Source: Picochlorum sp. 'celeri'
Taxonomy: Eukaryota; Chlorophyta; Trebouxiophyceae
NCBI GenBank assembly: GCA_010909725.1
Contig: JAACMV010000018.1
Coordinates: 1,075,444 to 1,139,443 of the forward strand
Reading direction: 5' to 3'
DNA length: 64,000 nucleotides
The notes below the pieces were generated by a model, which searched no databases, was not told the DNA's origin, and worked only from the letters and a program-made list of their open reading frames with translations. A program made the position numbers and the translations under genes. Each line of letters starts with the position of its first letter. Position 1 is the first letter of the stretch. Positions 54,741-64,000 of the stretch are shown piece after piece.

Positions 54741-55605
54741 ATGGCTGAAGAAAAGCAGAACGTGATCGCCGGCGAGAAGGGTGAAAAAGAAGCAGAGCAA
54801 GCTAAAGTAGAAGAAAAGGTCCGTCATATTTCATGTGGTAACGTGGTATGGTAGCAAGACTCAGCGACCCCTTCTATGCAGACTACGCCAATCTTTGGCT
54901 CGGCCTCCACTTTTGGGACTGGCAGCGGGTTTGGTGGGTTCACAGGGGTGTCCGCGGCAGCAAAGTCAGAAGATAAGAGCGAGGAAGCAGAGGAGGAGGC
55001 ACCGGAGGAGGAGTGTGCTGCCGAGTTTCAACCAGTTGTGCAGCTCGACGAAGTGGAGGTGGCAACCGGTGAGGAGGACGAAGACTGTTTGGTCGACATG
55101 TATGTGCATGATCTCAACCTCTTGTGCAAGATGCTGGTATGTATAACTGACGGTGATTATATTTTATGGCTGCAGAAAGTGCAAGCTGTATCGTTTTGTG
55201 AGTGATAGCAATGAGTGGAAGGAGAGGGGCATTGGACAGGCAAAGATTCTGCAGCACAAAGAAAACAAGCGATCTCGCTTTTTGATGCGACAGGAGAAGA
55301 CATTGAAGATCCGAGGAAATCACGTTATTATGCCCGGGACGAAAGTCCAGTCTCACGTGGGCAACGAGAAGGCTGTGGTGTTCAACTGTGTCGATTTTGC
55401 AGACGAGGAGCAGAAGCCAGAAGTGTTCTGTATCCGCTTCGCAAGCGCAGAGAGGGCAAAAGAGTTCAAGGATGCCTATGAGACAGCGGGAGAGAATAAC
55501 AAACCTTTGCTGGCTCCAGCGTCCGAGGAAGAGGAGAAGAAGGACAGCGATGCTGACAAGGTTGCTGATGATTTGGCCAAAGCTGACGTTGGCGACGACA
55601 AATAA
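54741..55605 (+). CDS. RANBP1: Ran-binding protein 1
   Basis: Cofactor of the Ran GTPase cycle in nuclear transport. Exons 54741-54818, 54882-55099, 55176-55605; introns 63 and 76 nt (first starts gtccgt), 241 residues. The Ran-binding domain runs from about residue 75 to 205: FQPVVQLDEVEVATGEEDED, CKLYRFVSDSNEWKERGIGQ, KENKRSRFLMRQEKTLKI, and ending with FCIRFASAERAKEFKDAYE. The second exon also contains FG motifs (IFGSASTFGTGSGFGGF), which recall RanBP3/Nup50-like relatives. Acidic tails lie at both ends. Confidence 0.92.
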
Positions 55606-55644
55606 GAATGTATGTAACTACAAATTTCAATCCATTAACAAGTA

Positions 55645-56259
55645 TCATTCTATTTTTCTTGTCGATTCTCCTTGATGGCGATCTTGTCGGCTGCCCTGGC
55701 AACATGCATGAAGTTCGCGATGGAGGCCACCAAGCATCACGGTATGATGATCATGCAAGGATTTGATTCTTCGTCCGTGTAGCTCGCGCGCGTCATTAGA
55801 ATATCTCTCGACCGTTGATACCATTTCTTCAGCTACTTGCCAGGATTTGGCGGCGTCTTCAGTGATAGCAACACGGCTCAGAAGGCTTGCAAGATGGTCG
55901 GCATGCACCTTGGAAAAGCTTCGCACCAGGTCAGCATGTGCCTTTTCTGCCGACCCGAGCTCCTCATCTCCATGCTTGGATGTGTGTTCGATGACAGAAA
56001 TACTCTGATGATGTGCCCTGTCATTATGTAGCTCCTGTAAGTGTTGGTATGCTTGCAAGATCTTGGTCAGAGACTGTTCAGTGGCATGCAACCTGTCCAA
56101 TGTCTCTCTCCAAAACTGGGAAATCCTGCTCTACAAGTCAAGCCATCTCCTTGTAAATTCACAAATTCTCTTCACGACGCTGTCCATATATTCAAGGAAA
56201 GGAAAACGCACCAATTCAAGCTTTGTGTAACAGCCATCCTCCGTGGCAGTCTCTGTCAT
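55645..56259 (-). CDS. Small helical coiled-coil protein, unknown
   Basis: Exons 56259-56212 (48 nt) and 56130-55645, 81-nt intron (gtgcgt...tag), 177 residues. The small first exon supplies an ATG in phase 0; without it the frame begins with TTG. The product is helical with many histidines, charged residues and heptad-like leucines. Size and form recall BLOC-1/BORC-type trafficking subunits, but no signature was recognised. Its stop lies 39 bp from that of the convergent RanBP1 gene. Confidence 0.6.
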
Positions 56260-56431
56260 GGCTGGTTTCCAAAGATGATTCAGATAACAGGCTTATAGTA
56301 CTGAGGGGTAATTGATGTGGTTGATAGTACTACTATTGTTGTGTTATTATTTTACACTCGTATACATGATAATCATGGTCCATCTACGACGAGCTCTGAC
56401 CGCCTGGTCAACAAGGGTCTCCGAAACATGT

Positions 56432-57892
56432 CTAAAGAGTCACTTTGTGGATCTGGCTCTCTTTTTGAATCTGTTGGCATGTCTTCTCAACCAGATGCAA
56501 CACGCTCCCGATCTTATTATGCCACGTATTCAGTACATCGCTCTTTGAGACGGCGCTCCCGAATGTCACGGTGCCCGAGGTGCGATCAATCTTCACGGCC
56601 AACCCCCGTTCGGACACCATGTCACACAGGTTTTCCTCTGCCTCATTTGGCGACAGCTCCAAAATTTCGGCGAGTCTCTGAATGCTAATCTTTGAATAGA
56701 ATTTGCTGATTGTGTAAATATTGTGTTCCACCACACGCAGTCTCCATGCTTTCCGTCGCTCGTCCCCTCCTGTGCCGAAAATGTCCTTTTGATTCTCAAT
56801 CTCCTCCCCAAATTCCTGAGACAGCAGATTCCACCAGAGGATTTCATCTTTGGAAAATTGATTGAGCAGCGATTGATACAAAGGTAGAGAATCCAGCCTT
56901 CCATCTTCCTTGGTCGTGTTCAGCAGAGTGATCTGATCCGAATCCCTGGGAGCCAGGACAGCATACCATGCAGCATGCTTCAAGGCCGACTCCCAGGCGG
57001 CAGGGTTCTCTGACACAGACGGGGTGTCCAAGATTGCCCTGTAAGACCTGCACACCTCGAGATAATTCTTCTCGTATGTGTAGTACTTGATCATCAAGGT
57101 GTAGTATTGAATCTTGAGCTCTTCCAGGGTCGGAGTCCCTTTGGCTGGGGGCTCAATGGACGTGCCTTCAATACCAATCTCCCCTGAGGATTCTCCCTTC
57201 TTGGACACAGCACGCACCACAAAAGCCCTCGGCGATACTTTACGTGACAGTATCTGAGCTCGTATGTAATCTTCTTTCTCCAAACACAGCCGAACCTGCT
57301 CCAGTATGTACGCAATCTTTTCCACCTTGGACATGGATCCATACGTCTCCACAGCAACCTCTTGCAAGATGTTGGCCGCCTCGTTCACATCACCATCCTC
57401 CTCCTTCATCTTCGCAAGATGCCGTGTTATTCTAGCTCTCTCTATTTCTACATAGATCTTGCCCTCTGTAATGCTTTGCAAGGTTTTTATCACGTCTTCC
57501 TTTGTCTTGCGGTCGAGACCCTCTGCTGCTCCCTCCTCGTCGACATACTCCATTGATTGCCTCACCATGGCCTTGACCACTTCTTTTAATTGCCCCCTTC
57601 GCTTAGAGAGCAGCACCAGCTTTTCTTGCAGTCCCTTGTAATCTCTGCTCTCGTGCAGCAGCCTGAGCACAGAGCAGCAGGCAAGCTTTGTGCTCGTCGG
57701 GTCCTCCGCCAAACGCCCTTTCTTCTCGATCGACAACAAGCCGTCGACGGCTTCGGCCATATTTCCGCTTTTTCCAACTTCCACGAACCTAGCCACGTCC
57801 CTCTCGACTTCCTGTTGGTCTATGGTAACGCCTTTTCCCCTCTGCTGCTCCTCCAGTTTGTCCATCTCGCGACCCAAATCTTCGGCGTCCAT
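56432..57892 (-). CDS. RPN5: 26S proteasome regulatory subunit RPN5 (PSMD12)
   Basis: Lid subunit of the 26S proteasome. 486 residues, no intron. Helical (TPR-like) repeats fill most of the protein, for example YVEIERARITRHLAKMKEED and ILQEVAVETYGSMSKVEKIA. The C-terminal PCI domain holds VVEHNIYTISKFYSKISIQR and LAEILELSPNEAEENL, then the winged helix with SERGLAVKIDRTSGTVTF. ATG 57892 gives a length matching the family. Confidence 0.95.
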   Translation of the reverse strand: MDAEDLGREMDKLEEQQRGKGVTIDQQEVERDVARFVEVGKSGNMAEAVDGLLSIEKKGRLAEDPTSTKLACCSVLRLLHESRDYKGLQEKLVLLSKRRGQLKEVVKAMVRQSMEYVDEEGAAEGLDRKTKEDVIKTLQSITEGKIYVEIERARITRHLAKMKEEDGDVNEAANILQEVAVETYGSMSKVEKIAYILEQVRLCLEKEDYIRAQILSRKVSPRAFVVRAVSKKGESSGEIGIEGTSIEPPAKGTPTLEELKIQYYTLMIKYYTYEKNYLEVCRSYRAILDTPSVSENPAAWESALKHAAWYAVLAPRDSDQITLLNTTKEDGRLDSLPLYQSLLNQFSKDEILWWNLLSQEFGEEIENQKDIFGTGGDERRKAWRLRVVEHNIYTISKFYSKISIQRLAEILELSPNEAEENLCDMVSERGLAVKIDRTSGTVTFGSAVSKSDVLNTWHNKIGSVLHLVEKTCQQIQKESQIHKVTL

Positions 57893-57952
57893 GGCTCTGC
57901 TTGCACCAATTTTCTACAACCTATTTGAGGCCCGCCCCAGGTAATATTCGTG

Positions 57953-58291
57953 ATGCCTCCTCGGCGAGGTGGCAATCAATCACAGAGTCAAAATGGCCGT
58001 TCGATCACCAGACGTGAGCACCCAGGCAGGTTGTGTTACTGCAGCGACTATCTCTAAATGAAAAAATATTCGCGTTCAGTCCTGGTACAGCAGTCTCTGC
58101 GATGTTCATGTTGTGAGACGGGGGACTGGCTCTCGACAAAGAACAGACCTCTTCGGGAATCGTTCCGCACCATCACACCAATTGGTCGATGGGCACGGAC
58201 ATCCATGGAGGCCTGGCGAGGTTCGCGAGATTGCCTTGATGGAACTGCAGCTTTCCACGTTTGCACCATGCATAGCCAGCCTCCCTGGTAG
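57953..58291 (+). CDS. Possible small arginine-rich protein, low confidence
   Basis: Tentative. ATG 57953 opens MPPRRGGNQSQNGRS; a GC-AG intron (donor AG/GCAGGT, 58026-58079, 54 nt) would join it to a frame running to 58291, giving 94 residues with CSCCETGDW. It is basic and tryptophan-containing, without a recognised family. It shares strand with QCR6 and ends 68 bp before it, so it could equally be QCR6 5' leader. Confidence 0.25.
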
Positions 58292-58359
58292 AGATAGGAC
58301 TGCTCTCCCGGCGGGATACGTATATTTTGAATTGGAGTTCAGCCCTGCCAGTGAATACC

Positions 58360-58807
58360 ATGGACGAGGAAGAGGCCGTGAACCCGAAGCCAGAGATTGA
58401 AGAGTCTTGCAAGCCCAAGTGTATCAAGGCATGGCTCGAGTATGAGGTACGAAATTTTTCATCGATGTTTGGTTATTCAAGATGCGATGATGACGCGAAT
58501 CCCGGTCGCAAGCGGTGCAACCGTGGTTGGAGGATGAGGCCCGGGGGGGTGGCCATGATCCATGTTTATTTTCCACCATTCATCTGTGATTTTTGCAATT
58601 ATTTTATATGTAGGCTTGTCAAAAGAGGGTGGGTGAGGATACCACGGGAGAGGCGCACTGCACAGGACAGGTATGCTGGGACATTCTTGCTTCTTCTTTT
58701 TCTCGCTGGATGGGACTAATAATCGTCGATATCCTTTGCAGTACTTTGATTATTGGCATTGTGTTGACAAGTGTGCTGCCAAGAAATTGTTTGCTGTGCT
58801 GAAATAA
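58360..58807 (+). CDS. UQCRH: Cytochrome bc1 complex hinge protein (QCR6/UQCRH)
   Basis: 69-residue subunit of mitochondrial complex III that binds near cytochrome c1. Three exons: 58360-58446, 58614-58670, 58742-58807; introns 167 and 71 nt. It starts MDEEEAVNPKPEIEESCKPK, then ACQKRVGEDTTGEAHCTGQ, then YFDYWHCVDKCAAKKLF. The paired cysteines of the hinge fold (CKPKC and HC...C) are in place. Only splicing yields the family sequence; the exons are shorter than an ORF scan would find. It is the last intact gene before the right end. Confidence 0.93.
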
Positions 58808-58871
58808 GATGTAATACATCATAATATGCATGTAGCTATGTGACTGTATTGTTTGCTCGTTTTTTTCCGTA

Positions 58872-59512
58872 TCACACATCAGGAATGTCCTCCTCTGCTT
58901 GTTTCCGAGGCCTTTGGAAAACTGTTGGTTTCTCCTCGCAGCTGATTTCCCACAGGAAAAACTTGACGAGATTGATGGCTGCATTCACATCTCAGAGTTG
59001 CCAGAACACGCTCACACCCATTGTTCATACAACGGCGTACTTTTCAGCGCTTGTGAAGCCCGACTGCTGGGGGAATTTCCAATTTGGCATGACAGCCGCT
59101 GCAGTATTGGCTACTTCGGAATTCATCAATCTCGACGAAACAACACCTCTGCCAAAGCAGGTCCTTGAGGGCCCGAAAGCAGATCCTCTGTTTTCCGGTC
59201 CAGCCGTTCGATGAACCGGACCATTGTGCTATCCGTGGTGGTGTCACAAAGCTCCACGCTGGTGTCACTTTTTGTGCAAAACTGTCCACTTTTGTCGCGT
59301 GGTCGTCTTTTTTTATTGTGTCTTTTTACGGACGAAAACCACAACGAGCGTTTTGTTATTGCAATCATGTCTCCGGTCGAATGGATGACAGGAGCGGACA
59401 CCGGTGTGGTACCACTTTCAGTGAGACCAACACAGACCCTCCACTCCACTCCCATCAAGTACTCCTACTCTCAGAGGTAATACACATCATTATTAACCTA
59501 TTACATGGTTTA
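58872..59512 (-). pseudogene. Decayed Fanzor/TnpB-like RNA-guided nuclease
   Basis: The C-terminal half of an OrfB/TnpB-superfamily protein, broken into three frames. Frame 1 (59289-59044) ends with VEIDEFRSSQYCSGCHAKL: the RuvC-II-region glutamate and the first zinc-ribbon pair, CSGC. A TGA follows, then KVRRCMNNGC in the same frame, giving the second zinc pair. A frame change and a TGA (58994-58992, where arginine is usual) precede DVNAAINL (58991-58968), the RuvC-III motif around the catalytic aspartate, which runs to a stop at 58874-58872. Upstream, a third frame (59458-59126) keeps a basic stretch. Eukaryotic TnpB relatives are called Fanzors. Frameshifts and stops make it non-functional. 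Confidence 0.75.
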
Positions 59513-60052
59513 TGTGTCCACAATTTTGCGAGCCGACTACAGATACTCCTCTCAACAAGCAAGCGTGGCATTCGAGCTATTGGCGCAACACACTCACTGC
59601 CACCCGCCCGCTTGAGCTTGGTTTTGCTTTTTTTGCCCTCTCATTGACTTGATTCATCAGTATTGCAATTTCAATCAACGATTCGTGCAGAAACCCATCA
59701 GGAGAAAGAGAGGTCCTGGACGCCGTGGCTCTGTCCACTGTGATTGCCAAGGCGTTTCCGTGAAACGGTGCGGGACCCCTCTCTGTGGCCATACGTGGGT
59801 CGTATGATGGACTTCTTATGAATCTATAAATCATATGAATGGCCCTTCCTACCCATTGGTGACAGTTCTGCAACCCCCTCCTCCTCGTCCCAACTATTGT
59901 GATGCGAACGGAATTGACGACGACCAGATGTGTTTTTAATGGGGACTTTCATTCGTCGCGGTGTCGGCAGGACGTTGTTTCAAGTATAATAATGGCATAT
60001 TCAATGCAATTGGACACTCTAGACTGATCGACACACATTCCCAAGTACCCAA

Positions 60053-60234
60053 GTGTTTTTCTGCTGTAATTGAACACAATAAAAAATTGTGACCTTTCAG
60101 ATTTAATGACAATTTTAATGACAATTTTAATGACAATTTTAATGACAATTTTAACGACAATTTTAACGACAATTTTAACGATTTCACCCGAGTGTTTTTT
60201 GCTGTAATTGAACACAATAAAAAATCGTGACCTT
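60053..60234. repeat. Direct repeats flanking a 12-bp minisatellite
   Basis: A ~44-bp sequence (GCTGTAATTGAACACAATAA core) occurs at 60053-60096 and again at 60192-60234. Between them lies a tandem array of TAATGACAATTT/TAACGACAATTT units from 60104 to about 60183, roughly 6.6 copies; the first four have T and the last C at the fifth position. Confidence 0.85.
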
Positions 60235-60285
60235 GCCCAACTTGCCCAACTTGTCAAACTTGTCAAACATGTCAAACATGTCGCG
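60232..60285. repeat. 9-bp minisatellite
   Basis: Six degenerate 9-mers in a row: CTTGCCCAA twice, CTTGTCAAA twice, CATGTCAAA, then CATGTCGCG. It ends inside the truncated Fanzor-element fragment, so the junction coincides with the repeat. Confidence 0.85.
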
Positions 60286-60472
60286 TGGTCGTTTTTTTTA
60301 TTGTGTCTTTTTACAGACTAAATATCAGCGTTGTTGAAATTGTGTCTCCGGTCGAGTGGATGACAAGAGCGGACCCTACGTTGTGTCAGTGAGACCATCA
60401 CTCTCCACTCCCATCAAGCACTCCTACGACTCTCAAGTAATAAACATCATTATTAATCTGTTACATGGTTTA
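60280..60472 (-). mobile_element. Second, truncated copy of the Fanzor-element segment
   Basis: Bases 60280-60472 align with 59294-59512: both contain GTCGCGTGGTCG, a T-run and ATTGTGTCTTTTTAC, then TGTCTCCGGTCGA, TGGATGACA, CTCCACTCCCATCAAG, and end TTACATGGTTTA. They have diverged by many substitutions and small deletions. The second copy stops abruptly at a 9-bp repeat where the zinc-ribbon part should begin. Confidence 0.7.
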
Positions 60473-60601
60473 CTAGTGGTCTGTATGCGATCATCGTGTG
60501 TCATCGTGGTGGTTTGGCAATGTACGCATACATTCTAAGGCTATGGATGGACGGTCCATCTGAGGCAAGATGGACCAGCACATGTGTAGCATCCATCCAT
60601 T

Positions 60602-60636
60602 CTCATGTGGACTCTCATGTGGACAGTCATGTGGAC
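60602..60636. repeat. Short TCATGTGGAC tandem repeat
   Basis: Three near-identical copies of TCATGTGGAC spaced by one to three bases, next to a doubled CATCCATCC. Confidence 0.7.
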
Positions 60637-60779
60637 CAACCGTGAGTTCAGCCATTTCTCTGCGCAGTATTGATTGTGTAAGATTAGATCAAATCTTAGA
60701 CGTGTCAATCCAACATTTAAATACTAGTTTTATCGAATCAAGTCAAGGAGACGACAGAAGAAAGAAAACCAAGTAAGGG

Positions 60780-63700
60780 GGGTGGTTGTGGGATGCACCT
60801 CTGGGCCTCTTGTGGTGAACCTCCCCCATTGTTTGTCGTCGAACGTTGCTCTTTCGCTCTGTGCTTTCCGCTCTTTCTTTTGTCTTTCTTTTTCGAAAAG
60901 ATGGATCGATTTGTCCTGTGAGCCTGGCGCGTGGCTTCTTTTTTTCTTCTCTTGCCTCGGTTTGGGGCTGTGCCTGCTGTTGCAATCATCTTTTCAACTC
61001 CTTTTCTTGGTTCCTGTTGCTTGGCGGGCTTTTGAATCTCCACTATTCGATACGGTGTCAAATACTAGTAGAGCCCCATTCAACAACCAACCTATTGAGG
61101 GTGAGCTCACCTCCTTTCTTTTGTCACAGGCTCTTTTTGTATTGTTGTTCCAATCTGGTATACAAACGCATGGGAATACATTCTGTTTGTTCTTTGTTTT
61201 CGTTTTGTTGTTGTGTAGCAGAGAAACCTTTCTTTCTTTTTTTTTACCTGTAGTTGTAGCTCCTACATTCATTGATCCAGGTCAGAGCAGCTCCTGTGGT
61301 GGCCACATTCATTCCTAGTGTCTGCTGGACAGACAACACCTATCATTTCAATCAAAATCAGATTGATTCTGCTATATATCTTTTGTTCTTGTATTGTTGT
61401 ACAAGGATACGACATACTACTAGAAATACTGCTCAGAAAGCAGTCGCGTGTCAGGACAGCAGGGTGTGTTGCATGATTCCCAACAGATCTCTGTGCATCT
61501 GTGTGAGTGTCCACATCCATCCAATATTTACACGTTGTCCTACTTAGCATACGATAGAGTAGTTGGATCAGAACACATTTTTTTATTATTCGTGTTATTG
61601 TTGTGTTTTCTGATTCCACGATCAGTGTGTGTGGAGGTATGTATGGAGGTGTTTTGCTGTTTTGTTGGTTGAGTCTGTGGACGGTGGGTGAGCACACATT
61701 GTGTGCTATTCCTCCTCCTACTCTCTTCGTTCTTTCTACCTCTCGAGCAGCTACAGCAGTAATTATTGTTGTTTTTAGTTGTAAACCAACAGTAATAGTA
61801 ATAGTTGTAGAGAAGAAGAAGAACAAAAGGTGCAGTAGAAGAGGTCTTTTTTATCCATCTCCACAGGGAGGGTAGATAGACTGAAGGCATCGGTCCGACA
61901 TGGTATTGGACCGATCGGTGAGGTCCGCCTCCTTTTGTTTTTTGGGCGTGTCCGTCCGTAAATGAGGACAATAAAAAAGGATGACCATCAAAACCACACG
62001 CTATACCCGCTCGGCCACACTCGGCGTTTTTCATCTCCCATCCCAAGAGACGTTTGACCGATGGTATGGTAGTTTCACTTTTGGTGTTTCTTTTCCTCTC
62101 CTATCGAAGACCTCTTCTGATGGGGGCGCCTGGATATGTGGAGCACACACAGGTGGAGGAGAGAGAGGAGAGCTGTGGAGCAGTCTTTCAACACCACAAC
62201 ACAAGATCTTCCCCATTCCCACCATTCCAAGAAGCGTCGCAATTGTATATATACTATCCTACTACTATGCTCATTGCAACACGTGTAGTCTAAGTAAGAC
62301 AATGTGCCATGCATGATGATGATACTGAGATACTAGTTGCTCCAGCATTGGTGCAACGTGACTCTGCTGTGCTTGCCACAGCTTGCTTGTTGCTATTGTT
62401 GTTGTTGTGAAGGAGACGATCTTTTTCATTCTTTTTCTTGTTTCATGTCTTCTATCTATTCTTTTTATATATGCTACTACTATTATACCTCTCTTTTCCA
62501 TCTCATATGTTCTCTGTGTAGGGTAGCTCCAGGTTGTTCTTCTGGTGTGTGTGTGTTTCATTCTGTTCTGTCATGTTCCTATTGGTTCATATTCTTGTTC
62601 GTGTCGATTGGTGTGCATGTCATTATCATTATTATTATTACTATTTCTCTAACTATTATGAGATATTATAACTTTCTTTTGATTGCTTTGTTGGTGTGTT
62701 GTCTCGTGTTATAGTAGTAGTAGTAGTAGCAGTGACATTAGCAGTAGCAGTAATATACACTGGTGTGCTGGACGGTTGGTTTTGTTGTTGTTGTTGTATA
62801 TAGCGTTGCTGTTTTTTTATACAACACTCTTCTTTCGATTGATTTGGTTGGTATTTCTTTGGTTTTTGGTGGTGGTCCCAGTCAAATCCAGGGATGGTGG
62901 GAAGATCGCCATTCTTCCTGTTACGAGATGCTCCCTCTTCTTCAGACGTGGCAGCAGACCTGTTTGTTGTTTTGTACTGGGTGTGCGGCGTTATTTTTTA
63001 ATGATGGGCGTTTATTATTATTATTCTTTAAAATTGGTATTTTTCTTCTTCTTAGTACTTACTTAATATTGTGTCCTTCTGTTGTTGTCGTTGTTGTTGT
63101 GAAGAAGAAGGAGAAGAAAAAAGATATTCTTTTCATTCATGCATAGCCTAGTATAGATTGTCGTTGTGTCATTATCATACCATAATGAGATTTTTATCTT
63201 TTGATTTTGCTTTGCTTTGCTTTGCTTTTGTGTTGGTCTTTGTTAGTCTTTCTTCTTCTTTGCTGTACTGTAACCCAACGAGGTCTTCCTTTTCCAAAGA
63301 AGCGTCGCGATTGTATATATACTATCCTCATTGCGACTCCTCATGAAGTCGACGTTCAAGTACATAAGTAAGTACGTACGCGTGCCTTCTTGTATGATAA
63401 GCTACTGAAAAACTCCAAAACCATCGGTGTGAGGTTGGTTCCTCTAGTAGTGCTTGTTGTTGTTGTTGTTGTGAAACAAAGACAATCCTTTTTTCATTCT
63501 TTCTCGTTTTCATGTCTTTTATTTATTTCTTTATTTTTTTCATATATTATACTACTACTACTACTATTATTATTGCACCACTTACTCTCTCTCTCTCTCA
63601 GATGTTGTCTGTGAGTGTATCCTATCTCTCTCCAGGTTGTTCTTCTTGTCGTGTGTTTCGTTGTGTCGTGTCGTGTCGTGTTATTCTTGGTGGTGTGGAT

Positions 63701-64000
63701 TATTGTTGTGCATGTTATTGTTGTCATTATCAATGAAGAGGAGTATTATGAGCTATTTTGTCGTGTTTTTTTGGTTGGTGTGTTTTTTTTGGTTAGGGTA
63801 TTTTGGTCTTTTTGGTGGTGTTTTTTCTTGGCTTAATTTTTGATTTTTGTGATGTTTTCTTATTTTTGGGTAGTTTATTATTTTTTATTTAGAAATTGTG
63901 TTTATTTTTTGTTTGTGTGGCGGAGTGGGTGCTAGTACTGCGTTATTTACCCTCATTACCCTTGGCCCGGGAGAACGACATAGGCACAGGGTATAGGGTA
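60780..64000. other. T/G-rich strand-asymmetric subtelomere-like region
   Basis: No gene can be supported. The plus strand is rich in T and G with runs of GTT, CTT and ATT; open frames on it are low-complexity (strings of V, C, F, Y, L). Repeated modules carry (GTT)n followed by GTGAA and a T-rich tail near 62407, 63100 and 63471. The final bases contain AGGGTATAGGGTA. Probable subtelomere. Confidence 0.55.
62224..64000. repeat. Diverged ~1.07-kb tandem duplication
   Basis: Landmarks recur in the same order: GAAGCGTCGC followed by TTGTATATATACTATCCT (62231 and 63299), GTTGTTGTGAA (62407 and 63471) and CCAGGTTGTTCTTCT (62529 and 63632). Offsets are 1068, 1064 and 1103, so two copies have diverged with indels; the second runs off the window. 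Confidence 0.7.

Noticed and set aside
58840..59214. Plus-strand 124-residue open frame over the Fanzor relic
   Set aside because: It is the shadow of the minus-strand coding remains; the recognisable zinc-ribbon and RuvC motifs are on the other strand.
60104..60183. 12-bp array as a CRISPR-like repeat
   Set aside because: Units are contiguous with no unique spacers; it is a minisatellite.
61100..64000. Several 60-180-residue ORFs on both strands
   Set aside because: They encode low-complexity runs (V, C, F, Y or N, T, H) caused by the skewed base composition, with no domain.

Overview
Kind of organism. This is nuclear DNA of a small, gene-dense eukaryotic alga. Spliceosomal introns interrupt most genes. 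Many products belong to mitochondria (QCR6, COX6b, dihydroorotate dehydrogenase) and others to a plastid of cyanobacterial origin (the Rieske protein PetC, an FtsH7/9-type protease, an RsmH rRNA methyltransferase, an ArsS-type radical SAM enzyme). SDP1-type lipase, NPF transporter and FtsH7/9 point to the green lineage. The compactness (about 41 genes in the first 58.8 kb) and moderate base composition suggest a picoalga of the Picochlorum/Nannochloris kind, but that assignment is inference. Most introns are 60-82 nt, start gtatgt, gtacgt, gtgcgt or gtaggt, end in -cag or -tag, and lie near the 5' end of the coding sequence.

Layout. 1-8 kb: NPF transporter (cut by the left edge), FAF2-like UBX protein, CLC exchanger, Nse3/MAGE, ankyrin protein. 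8-24 kb: dihydroorotate dehydrogenase, an unknown membrane protein, tubulin cofactor E, a metallophosphoesterase, cyclophilin PPIL3, ornithine aminotransferase, a TRIC-like channel, CLN3, a coiled-coil protein, RsmH and several very small genes. 24-36 kb: FtsH (with an unexplained +1 frameshift), ArsS, a membrane-anchored serpin, a TrmJ-like methyltransferase, a TVP38 protein, an SDP1-type lipase, a degenerate EEP-fold protein and PetC. 37-52 kb: THOC2, a GRIP golgin, Maf, a double DUF1538 protein, a TcdA/TCD enzyme, Ku80, an SPT2-like protein and COX6b. 53-58.8 kb: an unknown membrane protein, RanBP1, a small coiled-coil protein, RPN5 and QCR6.

Right end. After 58.8 kb gene density collapses. 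The last 5.2 kb holds a decayed Fanzor/TnpB-type RNA-guided nuclease gene, a second fragment of the same DNA, minisatellites with 12-bp and 9-bp units, and a T/G-rich, strand-asymmetric stretch with diverged repeats about 1.07 kb apart. It looks like a subtelomere, so the window probably ends near a chromosome end.

How the genes relate. There are no operons. Genes alternate in divergent and convergent pairs. Divergent pairs share promoters of roughly 60-560 bp (Ku80/SPT2-like, FtsH/ArsS). Convergent pairs are packed with 4-40 bp between stop codons, and one pair overlaps by 7 bp. Gene models were built by hand from splice signals and protein continuity, so exon edges are predictions.
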